Source: an uncultured Oscillospiraceae bacterium (GTDB lineage Bacteria; Bacillota; Clostridia; Oscillospirales; Acutalibacteraceae). From it: a stretch of 33,676 bases of DNA. The stretch is taken from contig URJF01000004.1 in NCBI GenBank assembly GCA_900548085.1, forward strand, positions 1-33,676, written 5' to 3'. The notes below the pieces were generated by a model, which had not been told where the DNA came from, did no database searches, and saw nothing but the letters and a program-made list of their open reading frames with translations. The translations under genes were made by a program, and so were the position numbers. Positions 6,409 through 13,212 of the stretch are shown in pieces; position 1 is the stretch's first letter; each line of letters opens with the position of its first letter.

Positions 6409-8182
6409 ATGCACTTTGGTCAGGTTGTATTTCTGCAGCCCTTATCTTTTCTTCGGCTATAGCGACTGCCATTTTGTAGCAGCCTGCCACCACTGACAAC
6501 GGATCAAACAAAGGAGCGCTGTCATTGAACGAAATCACATTGTCAAAATCATTTATCTCCTGCTCTCCGTTGGCAGTGGTAAATATTAAAATATCCGCAC
6601 CGATTGCCTTTAGCCGACGCAAAAAGAAAAGCGACTTTTGTATTTTGTCTCTGTCAGTCAATATTGCAATAACAAGAGTATTCTTTTTTGAGTCAAAAAT
6701 ATACTGCTTTTCGATATAGTTAAGTTTTTCCGCTACAGCATCAAATCCGGCTACGGTACCGAACTTTTCTGCCGCCTCACGAGCCAAAAAGTAATCTATT
6801 CCGTATCCCGTAAATATCAATCTTTCCGACGACACCATATTTTTTGATGCTGTCGGAAATTGAGGGCATATTTTCACTGCCGATGCAATTTTACCGGGCA
6901 TCATTTCTGCCATTTTAAGCGCAACATTTTGGTACAAATCGGACACGACATCACATTTTTTACCAAAATACAATCCAAAAAAGCACAGCGAAATATATTC
7001 TGCAAAGAAACTCCGCAAGGAAAGTTTCTCTCTGCCGAAATCGCATTTGGTATTTATCACATCATCGGCAATGCGTGCCGCCGCAGACAGCCGATTGCCT
7101 GTAATCAACACTATTCTTGCTCCACAGGAATGAGCATAGCCGAGTGCAGACAAAATCTCCACCGACTCTCCTCTGTGTGACACAGCAACAATAAGCGTGT
7201 TCTTGTCCACAATGCAGTCGCAGTCAGCTACACTGTCACAGTCCGAAAAATACACCGGTACATCTGTCATCCTCTTAAAATTTTCCGCAGCTGAACCGGC
7301 AGCACAACAAGAATCTCTGTCGGCGGTGATAATCACCCTCTTGAGAGAGCCGACATACCTTTTAGAAAGTTTTATATAATCAAAATTGATTTTGTCGCCT
7401 TTAGTCAGTGCATTATATGTTTCCTTTGCCACAAGAGGACAATAATATATTTCGTCCCTAAGCTCATAATCACTTTCTGCATATGCCTCATTAGGACACG
7501 GCAAAAGTGTTCGTTTTGCCTTTTTGCCCTTTGAATCAACCACAGTGACCTTGTCCTTTGTCAACCTAGCAAAATCTCCTGTTGAGAGCACTGCATATTT
7601 TTTTGCTATTCCTATGAGTGAGACAATGTCACTGGACAGCATTACACCGTCATCGGCAATACCGATAACGAGAGGCATAACTCCTGTGTGACAATATATA
7701 GCCTCCTCATTAGCCGCCACGAATGCTACTGTAGGTCTGCTGTCTGTAACCGATATAACTTTTTTCAGCAGAGCCAATCTGTCTCTTTCGTCACCGATAC
7801 ACAGCATCGCCAAAAACAAATCCTCATCGGTCAATATCGGAAACGGATTATTGCATCGGCTCTTTAGCACATCAAAGTTAGATATAATTCCGTCCATACA
7901 TACGGCGAACAGATTATTCGCCGATGGCGGTGCCATAAGATTAGATGCTTTCGTACGGTTGGCATCACCGGTCTGAGCCAATGCGGTGTGGCAATCTGCG
8001 TCTGTTACAATCTTTTCGCTCAAATTCTCGGCGCCGCCACGGACCTTGACCGAGAGTATATCGTCTCCTATCCTAAAAGCCACTCCCGACATTTCTGCAC
8101 CTCTGTAGCGTAGGCTTTTCAACCCCCGCACAATTCTTTGCTTACAATCCCCTTTTCCCACATAGCCAAAAATTCCGCCCAT
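6407..8182 (-). CDS. GlmS-like (GFAT-fold) protein lacking the catalytic cysteine; probable pseudoenzyme
   Basis: Architecture of glutamine:fructose-6-phosphate aminotransferase: N-terminal Ntn-glutaminase-like domain (about 1-230) then two SIS sugar-binding domains. It starts MGGIFGYVG where GlmS starts MCGI(V/F)GY(I/V)G, so the nucleophilic Cys is Gly. HTRWATHG has become HTALAQTG (65-72) and HNGIIENY has become CMDGIISNF (95-103), losing the Arg and Asn of the glutaminase site. In the SIS part, SQSGET is SHRGES, and the EISYIHAEAY...GELKHGP segment and C-terminal LAKSVTVE are not recognisable. The fold looks kept but both activities are probably lost. Start chosen at 8182 (591 residues): AAAGGA lies 9 bases upstream, inside the spoIIE end; the longer frame to 8209 has no site. 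It follows the spoIIE stop by 4 bases. Function unknown; a sensor or scaffold role is only inference. Confidence 0.82.
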   Translation of the reverse strand: MGGIFGYVGKGDCKQRIVRGLKSLRYRGAEMSGVAFRIGDDILSVKVRGGAENLSEKIVTDADCHTALAQTGDANRTKASNLMAPPSANNLFAVCMDGIISNFDVLKSRCNNPFPILTDEDLFLAMLCIGDERDRLALLKKVISVTDSRPTVAFVAANEEAIYCHTGVMPLVIGIADDGVMLSSDIVSLIGIAKKYAVLSTGDFARLTKDKVTVVDSKGKKAKRTLLPCPNEAYAESDYELRDEIYYCPLVAKETYNALTKGDKINFDYIKLSKRYVGSLKRVIITADRDSCCAAGSAAENFKRMTDVPVYFSDCDSVADCDCIVDKNTLIVAVSHRGESVEILSALGYAHSCGARIVLITGNRLSAAARIADDVINTKCDFGREKLSLRSFFAEYISLCFFGLYFGKKCDVVSDLYQNVALKMAEMMPGKIASAVKICPQFPTASKNMVSSERLIFTGYGIDYFLAREAAEKFGTVAGFDAVAEKLNYIEKQYIFDSKKNTLVIAILTDRDKIQKSLFFLRRLKAIGADILIFTTANGEQEINDFDNVISFNDSAPLFDPLSVVAGCYKMAVAIAEEKIRAAEIQPDQSA

Positions 8183-8186
8183 ATAA

Positions 8187-10301
8187 TCAATTCCTTTCCA
8201 ACCGTGCAAAAATAATACTCATATCATCCATCTTTGTGCCCTCACACTGTTTTATTGCAGACTGCAAAACTGTGTCGGCAATCTTCTGAACATCGTCAGT
8301 ATCAACAGTGCTGAGCCTGTTGCGCAGCCACTCCTCGCCTAAGTCGGTAATGCCGTCACTCATAAGGAGTATTGAGTCACCTACTCCCAGCACTGCTGTC
8401 CGTTTTGCAAATTCTATCCCCCGCAGTATTCCTGCAGGCATTGAGGTCAACTCACATCGGGTTATTCCACCGTTTTTTATGATATAGCTCGCCGGTGCGC
8501 CTGCCTTAAATATCTCGCATTTTCCTGTAAACAAATCAATATTGGCAATGTCGAGAGTTGCAAGGCTCTCATCATTACTTTTTACCAGCAATGCGGAATT
8601 GACCACCTTCAGCGCACTGTCAAAGCCAAAGCCTGCGTTAATCAATCGAGACAGCAATCCTGCACCCATCGCACCGTCAAGTGCCGCCCGTGAGCCTTTT
8701 CCCATACCGTCACTTATTATCAAAATGCTGTGCCCCTTGTTATCGGATATAATCTTGACGGTATCACCACACAAGGTGCCCTCTGCACTGTGCTGAGCAA
8801 AACCGACCGACAACCTATAATTAGGCTTTTCAAAAAACGACAACATTGTCTCGTTCTTAAAATTGGTTACTCTGCCCTCATCAAAATATCGTGAACAAAT
8901 CTTGCTTATCCCCTGCTGAAATTTCGGATTATCAAGTCCGGTCACATATCCCGAGAGCAATATCTCAACCCTCATTCTGTTATACTTGTCCTCGATTGCG
9001 GAAATATTGGTAGGATAAATATCGTAATCGCCCAAGAATCGCCTTATTTTTGATGATGCGTTGGAGTCAAATATTTCCGCCTCGTCAAATTCCATAGCCA
9101 AATCGTCCAGCATATCTGATATAGAAAAAAATTGGTCCGATGCCACCATTCGTATCTGGTTTGTTTTTTCGAGTATTATCTCTTTTCGTATATATTCCTC
9201 GTCAGTCATATTTGCGGCATTTTGTTCATTCTCTCTGCGATTTATTTGGTTTATTTTTTCTCTGACCTGGTCCACACTCTCGCTTATTGACGCCATAGCA
9301 GAGGAGGCGAATCTCAACTTAAGCACAAGATTTTGTCTCAGCGTTCCGTCCGGAGCCACATCTCTTGAGCTGTCCCAAAACGTCTCAATCTTGTCTGTAA
9401 TCGTCGGCGGCAAAAGTACAAAAACAGCCGAACCTATGAGACTGTTTATAAATACCGAAAGTCCCACCGTATCTGCGGCAGCCGCAGAAAAGAATCCCAT
9501 AGAGCACAAATATCCTGCCGCCGCACCAAAGCTGTTCAACGGAGACAGCACCGACGCCACTAATACAGAAAATCCAAATGCCCCTGCCAAATACAGCATA
9601 TCACTGCTAACCAAACTGACAGAAAAGCCTAATGACAACGCCATAATCAGTCCCCACCGCTCTCCTCCGTAGCGAAGCGACAACAAAATCAGCGGCACAG
9701 CCACAATTTGTGCAGGATATATAATGCCTATGTGTATCAGCGAAAAGTTCATAAGCATCATAGCTCCGCAGATAAGAACACAGCATATGTCAGCAACAGG
9801 CAATGCACGCAGCTTCAACCTATGAAAATTAGTGTTCAACCCTTTATAGAAAAAATATGCTCCTCCCATTGCGAGCACACTCTCACCTAACAGCACAATG
9901 TATTTTTCTACCTCACTGCCCAAATGAATATTCAAAACAACGCCGGTGGCAAAATCTGCAAAAAAAGCAACTGCCATACCAAAGGACGCTGAAAGATTCA
10001 GTTCAAAGGTTTCTGCGGCAAAAGCACCAATCACTGCCATAACTACAGCCGCCAAATAGCGTGCGGAATATGTATTCACTCCGCCTATCAGATATCCCAA
10101 TGCTGCACCTATGCCCGAAAAAATCCAGCCTTTCTTTTTTGACACCGCCACTACTGACACGGCAAAGGGAGCACAGCCCATTGATATTTTGCCTATACTC
10201 AGCAAAAAGCCTAACAACAGGTAAAGACCGAATCTTGTCCATTGTTTCATACTCACATTGTTGATTTTTAAATTGGTTTTTAGCTTGTCCTTGACTGCCA
10301 T
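8187..10301 (-). CDS. spoIIE: Stage II sporulation protein E (membrane PP2C-type phosphatase)
   Basis: In endospore formers SpoIIE sits at the polar septum and dephosphorylates the anti-anti-sigma factor SpoIIAA, switching on sigma-F in the forespore. This 704-residue protein has an N-terminal region of about ten hydrophobic spans (20-310), a central helical regulatory stretch, and a C-terminal PP2C/SpoIIE domain from about 480: GDTVKI, LIISDGMGKGSRA, LLMSDGITD and DDMSIIF are the metal-binding landmarks. It is shorter than the B. subtilis protein (827). ATG at 10301 is preferred over the GTG at 10307 because AGGG lies 9 bases from the ATG but only 3 from the GTG. Two-gene unit with the GlmS-like gene. 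No clear Spo0A box was seen upstream. Confidence 0.93.
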   Translation of the reverse strand: MAVKDKLKTNLKINNVSMKQWTRFGLYLLLGFLLSIGKISMGCAPFAVSVVAVSKKKGWIFSGIGAALGYLIGGVNTYSARYLAAVVMAVIGAFAAETFELNLSASFGMAVAFFADFATGVVLNIHLGSEVEKYIVLLGESVLAMGGAYFFYKGLNTNFHRLKLRALPVADICCVLICGAMMLMNFSLIHIGIIYPAQIVAVPLILLSLRYGGERWGLIMALSLGFSVSLVSSDMLYLAGAFGFSVLVASVLSPLNSFGAAAGYLCSMGFFSAAAADTVGLSVFINSLIGSAVFVLLPPTITDKIETFWDSSRDVAPDGTLRQNLVLKLRFASSAMASISESVDQVREKINQINRRENEQNAANMTDEEYIRKEIILEKTNQIRMVASDQFFSISDMLDDLAMEFDEAEIFDSNASSKIRRFLGDYDIYPTNISAIEDKYNRMRVEILLSGYVTGLDNPKFQQGISKICSRYFDEGRVTNFKNETMLSFFEKPNYRLSVGFAQHSAEGTLCGDTVKIISDNKGHSILIISDGMGKGSRAALDGAMGAGLLSRLINAGFGFDSALKVVNSALLVKSNDESLATLDIANIDLFTGKCEIFKAGAPASYIIKNGGITRCELTSMPAGILRGIEFAKRTAVLGVGDSILLMSDGITDLGEEWLRNRLSTVDTDDVQKIADTVLQSAIKQCEGTKMDDMSIIFARLERN

Positions 10302-10389
10302 TGTCACACGCCCTACATATTTTTCAACAGAATTATATTACAGCAAATGTGCAAAATATGTCATAATGTGAGAAGATAATATATTGGTG

Positions 10390-10418
10390 TTGAAATTACT
10401 ATCCACTTGTGCTAAAAT
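10390..10418 (+). promoter_or_regulatory. Promoter of the ABC-F gene
   Basis: TTGAAA (10390-10395), 17-base spacer, TAAAAT (10413-10418), 26 bases before the start codon. Confidence 0.6.
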
Positions 10419-10444
10419 CATACCATTGAAACGGAGGTAGCCAA

Positions 10445-12058
10445 ATGATTCAAGCAAACAATATATCCGTGCAGTTTGGTGGACGCTCGCTTTTTGAGCG
10501 TGTAAATGTTACTTTTACACCCGGAAACTGCTATGGCATAATCGGTGCAAACGGCGCCGGAAAATCAACATTTCTTAAGGTTCTCAGCGGTGAGCTTGAG
10601 CCGAGCAAAGGCGAGGTCATCATCACACCCGGCGAAAGACTTTCTGTACTGAAGCAGGACCACTTTGCCTATGATGAGTACGAAGTAGTAAAAACTGTAC
10701 TTATGGGCAATCCGAGACTGATAGAAATTATGGAAGAAAAGGACGCCTTGTATGCTAAACCGGATTTCAGCGAAGAAGACGGAATCAAGGCAGGAGAGCT
10801 GGAGGCAGAATTTGCCGACCTTGACGGCTGGAATGCCGAAAGCGATGCAGAATTTATGCTCAACAAGCTTGGCGTTACTGACGAATACCATTATATGAAA
10901 ATGGCAGAACTGCCAAATGATATGAAGGTAAAGGTGCTTCTCGCTCAGGCATTGTACGGCAATCCCGACATTCTTCTGTTGGACGAGCCTACAAACCACT
11001 TGGATTTGTCCGCTATCAGCTGGCTCGAGAACTTTTTGTTAGATTTTGAGAACACTGTTATCGTTGTATCTCACGACCGTCACTTTCTCAACAAAGTCTG
11101 CACGCATATCTGTGATGTAGACTACGGCAAAATCACTCTCTACACCGGAAACTACGACTTTTGGTTTGAGTACACACAGATGCGTCAGCGTCAGGCAAGA
11201 GACCAAAATAAGAAGAACGAGCAGAAAATCAAAGAGTTGCAGGACTTTATCAATCGTTTCTCTGCAAATGCCGCTAAATCTAAGCAGGCTACAAGCAGAA
11301 AGAAACAGCTCGACGCTCTCGAAATGATAGAAATGCCCGTATCCTCCCGCCGTTTTCCATATGTTGACTTTAAGCCGGACAGAGAATGCGGCAACGACTT
11401 GCTGAGAGTTGACCATCTCACAAAAACAATCGGCGACAGAAAAGTCCTAGATGATATTTCATTCGTTATTCACCCAAGAGAAAAAGTTGCATTTGTCGGC
11501 TCAGACGCTGTTGCAAAAACGACACTTTTCAAAATAATTATGGGCGAAATGGAGCCTGACGAGGGCAGCTATAAGTGGGGCGTTACCACAAGCCGCAGCT
11601 ATTTTCCCTCCGACAACAGCAGCTATTTTGACGGCAAGAAGCTTACTTTAGTTGATTGGCTGAGACAATACACCGACGAGGTACTCGAGGCTGACATTAG
11701 AGGTTGGCTGGGCAGAATGCTATTCAGCGGTGACGATGCACTTAAGATGTCAAATGTGCTCTCCGGCGGAGAGAGAGTACGCTGTATGCTGTGCAAGATG
11801 ATGCTCAGCGGTGCAAATGTGCTCATACTCGATGAGCCTACAAACCACCTTGACCTTGAGTCAATCACTGCACTGAATAATGGTCTTATCCGTTATCCCG
11901 AAACTGTTCTGTTCACCTCTCACGACCATCAGTTCGTAGAGACAATCGCAGACAGAATTATCGAAATCAGCGGTGACAAGTATATTGACCGTAAGGGCTC
12001 ATATGACGAGTTCCTCTCCACATTCGACGAAGAACAGCTCAGACACATTAAGGGCTAA
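10445..12058 (+). CDS. ABC-F family ATPase (YkpA/YbiT-like)
   Basis: Soluble tandem-ATPase protein of the ABC-F group, which acts on the ribosome rather than in a transporter; no membrane segments. The 537 residues hold Walker A GANGAGKST (34-42), Walker B LLLDEPTNHLD (177-187), a charged linker (250-290) with the SKQATSRKKQLD segment typical of YkpA-like members, then a second ATPase with LSGGERVR and LILDEPTNHLD. Two deviations are visible: the first signature is LPND (156-159) instead of LSGG/LSGGE, and the second Walker A is GSDAVAKTT (352-360), lacking two of the usual glycines. These may be typical of the subfamily. GGAGG precedes the ATG by 7 bases. Single-gene unit with its own promoter and terminator. 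A translation or antibiotic-protection role cannot be distinguished. Confidence 0.92.
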   Translation: MIQANNISVQFGGRSLFERVNVTFTPGNCYGIIGANGAGKSTFLKVLSGELEPSKGEVIITPGERLSVLKQDHFAYDEYEVVKTVLMGNPRLIEIMEEKDALYAKPDFSEEDGIKAGELEAEFADLDGWNAESDAEFMLNKLGVTDEYHYMKMAELPNDMKVKVLLAQALYGNPDILLLDEPTNHLDLSAISWLENFLLDFENTVIVVSHDRHFLNKVCTHICDVDYGKITLYTGNYDFWFEYTQMRQRQARDQNKKNEQKIKELQDFINRFSANAAKSKQATSRKKQLDALEMIEMPVSSRRFPYVDFKPDRECGNDLLRVDHLTKTIGDRKVLDDISFVIHPREKVAFVGSDAVAKTTLFKIIMGEMEPDEGSYKWGVTTSRSYFPSDNSSYFDGKKLTLVDWLRQYTDEVLEADIRGWLGRMLFSGDDALKMSNVLSGGERVRCMLCKMMLSGANVLILDEPTNHLDLESITALNNGLIRYPETVLFTSHDHQFVETIADRIIEISGDKYIDRKGSYDEFLSTFDEEQLRHIKG

Positions 12059-12072
12059 CAATATAATATGCA

Positions 12073-12110
12073 AAAAGCCGACAGGTACACAATCGTACTT
12101 GTCGGCTTTT
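12073..12110. terminator. Bidirectional terminator after the ABC-F gene
   Basis: AAAAGCCGACAGGTAC (12073-12088) pairs with GTACTTGTCGGCTTTT (12095-12110), 16 pairs including one wobble, with T/A runs on both flanks. It also serves the convergent CHAP gene ending at 12122. Confidence 0.9.
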
Positions 12111-12121
12111 ATTATGCCATA

Positions 12122-12880
12122 TTATATTTTGCCTAATCTATCCGAGAGAAGATTCATATTTTGAATAATCTTCTTGTCTTTCTTATTGTCTGTTGCTGCA
12201 CTGTTTAACTTTGCTACAACAAATTTGTTTTGGGTGGAAGAATACGGTGCCGAATATGTATCAGCCTTTTTCTGCATATAACAGGTGTTCTTTTTCACCT
12301 TTTTGTTTGCAATCTTTTCGCCTAATTTTTCCTGCTTAGATTTTTTTGCATTGCTCTTGGCCTTTTTCTCATTATATGTATAGATGTAGCCATAGAATTT
12401 TTGGTGGTTATGTGCGGCAGGATTTTTGTATCTTACTACTACAAAATATTCTGCTTGCCATCTTGACTCGGAAAAAGTGATTGAACCGTCGGAATTTATC
12501 TTTTCCACCACTGCTACATGGTGACTCCAACAGGCAACTGCGCCAACCTTTGGCGTTGAGCCGTAGTCATAATAGCCGGCGTTCTTGTTCATAAAATACC
12601 AATCACCGGCGCTGCCGTGTGTAAACTTAGGTTTTTCACCGTTAAGCTCATAAATTCTGCCGTAGGCATAAGCTACACAGTTAGGCATACCGTAGCCTGT
12701 TTGAAAATAATAGTTCAGCTTGCTCGAATAATAAGGACTGCTCGAGCTCGGTGCAGTGAGTCGTGGAGTAAATCCTCCGTCATCTGTTTCTGCGTATGCA
12801 CAAAATGGTGTTATCAATGAAATAATCAAAGTAAACAAAAGTACAAACGGAACTATAAGCAGGGTTTTCTTCTTAGCCAT
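12122..12880 (-). CDS. Secreted CHAP-domain cell wall hydrolase (amidase/endopeptidase)
   Basis: Predicted peptidoglycan hydrolase. Start MAKKKTLLI at 12880 is set by AAAGGAG 7 bases upstream; the open frame to 12907 lacks a site. Residues 1-30 form a signal peptide (KKK, hydrophobic core, AYA30 cleavage before ETDD). A Ser/Tyr-rich linker leads into a CHAP domain: GMPNCVAYAYGR with nucleophile Cys68, GAVACWSHHVAVVEKI with His121, and ITFSESRW supplying the third residue. The C-terminal 80 residues are very Lys/Asn-rich (KKAKSNAKKSKQ), which could bind anionic wall polymers. 252 residues; no known binding-repeat domain. The upstream direct repeats at 13038-13065 resemble WalR-type sites found at genes of this class. 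Confidence 0.88.
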   Translation of the reverse strand: MAKKKTLLIVPFVLLFTLIISLITPFCAYAETDDGGFTPRLTAPSSSSPYYSSKLNYYFQTGYGMPNCVAYAYGRIYELNGEKPKFTHGSAGDWYFMNKNAGYYDYGSTPKVGAVACWSHHVAVVEKINSDGSITFSESRWQAEYFVVVRYKNPAAHNHQKFYGYIYTYNEKKAKSNAKKSKQEKLGEKIANKKVKKNTCYMQKKADTYSAPYSSTQNKFVVAKLNSAATDNKKDKKIIQNMNLLSDRLGKI

Positions 12881-12985
12881 AATACTCTCCTTTTTCATTT
12901 CGTCCAATGGGGACGATTTGATGATTACGAAATTTTTGATGTTTTCGATTGAACTCGCTTATCTGTTGTTTGACCAACGTGTTAC

Positions 12986-13014
12986 ATTATACCAAGTTTT
13001 ACAAATTGTAATCT
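12986..13014 (-). promoter_or_regulatory. Promoter of the CHAP hydrolase gene, activator-type
   Basis: On the minus strand a perfect TATAAT at 12986-12991; the -35 position 17 bases upstream (13009-13014) reads AGATTA, a poor match. A strong -10 with a weak -35 suits a promoter that needs an activator; the TGTWAC repeats lie about 60-86 bases upstream of the expected start. Confidence 0.5.
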
Positions 13015-13037
13015 ACAGTAACTTTATACAAGGATTT

Positions 13038-13065
13038 TGTTACATTTTTGTAACCTTTGTGTAAC
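13038..13065. promoter_or_regulatory. Triple TGTWAC direct repeat, candidate WalR/PhoP-type response regulator site
   Basis: TGTTAC (13038), TGTAAC (13049) and TGTAAC (13060), each separated by exactly 5 bases, an 11-base period. Two neighbouring hexamers fit the WalR consensus TGTWAH-N5-TGTWAH known from Bacilli. Read on the other strand they are TTACA-type repeats, so a PhoP-like regulator of the same OmpR/PhoB family is an alternative. Confidence 0.6.
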
Positions 13066-13089
13066 TTCTACAAAATTCAAGCATAACTA

Positions 13090-13119
13090 TTGACTTTTTA
13101 TGCGACATTAGTCTATTAT
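13090..13119 (+). promoter_or_regulatory. Possible upstream promoter (P1) of the metal ATPase gene
   Basis: TTGACT (13090-13095), 18-base spacer, TATTAT (13114-13119). It begins 25 bases after the TGTWAC repeats, so those could act on this promoter too. Confidence 0.4.
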
Positions 13120-13135
13120 CTCGGCATTTTTAAGA

Positions 13136-13164
13136 TTGTAATACAAAAAACATTGTGCTATAAT
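13136..13164 (+). promoter_or_regulatory. Main promoter (P2) of the metal ATPase gene
   Basis: TTGTAA (13136-13141), 17-base spacer, TATAAT (13159-13164) with a TG in the extended -10 position. No obvious metalloregulator palindrome overlaps it. Confidence 0.65.
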
Positions 13165-13212
13165 GTACGAAAATATTAAAAATGACAAAGACTATTTAGA
13201 GAGGTATATAAA

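Larger units (their letters stand above)
12881..13212. other. 332-base divergent intergenic region between the CHAP and metal ATPase genes
   Basis: No gene is seen here. It holds the CHAP leader (about 100 bases, with a 6-pair hairpin TCGTCC/GGACGA at 12900-12916 just before the ribosome site), a minus-strand -10, three spaced TGTWAC repeats, and two possible plus-strand promoters for the ATPase, listed separately. Confidence 0.8.

Noticed and set aside
6407..8182. Plain annotation as glmS
   Set aside because: The catalytic Cys is Gly and several other active-site residues differ, so the enzymatic name would mislead.
9061..9672. 203-codon plus-strand open frame
   Set aside because: Antisense shadow of spoIIE; Ser/Asn-rich composition mirrors the spoIIE codons.
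13038..13065. CRISPR-like or satellite repeat
   Set aside because: Only three 6-base units with 5-base spacing; the pattern is that of a response regulator binding site.
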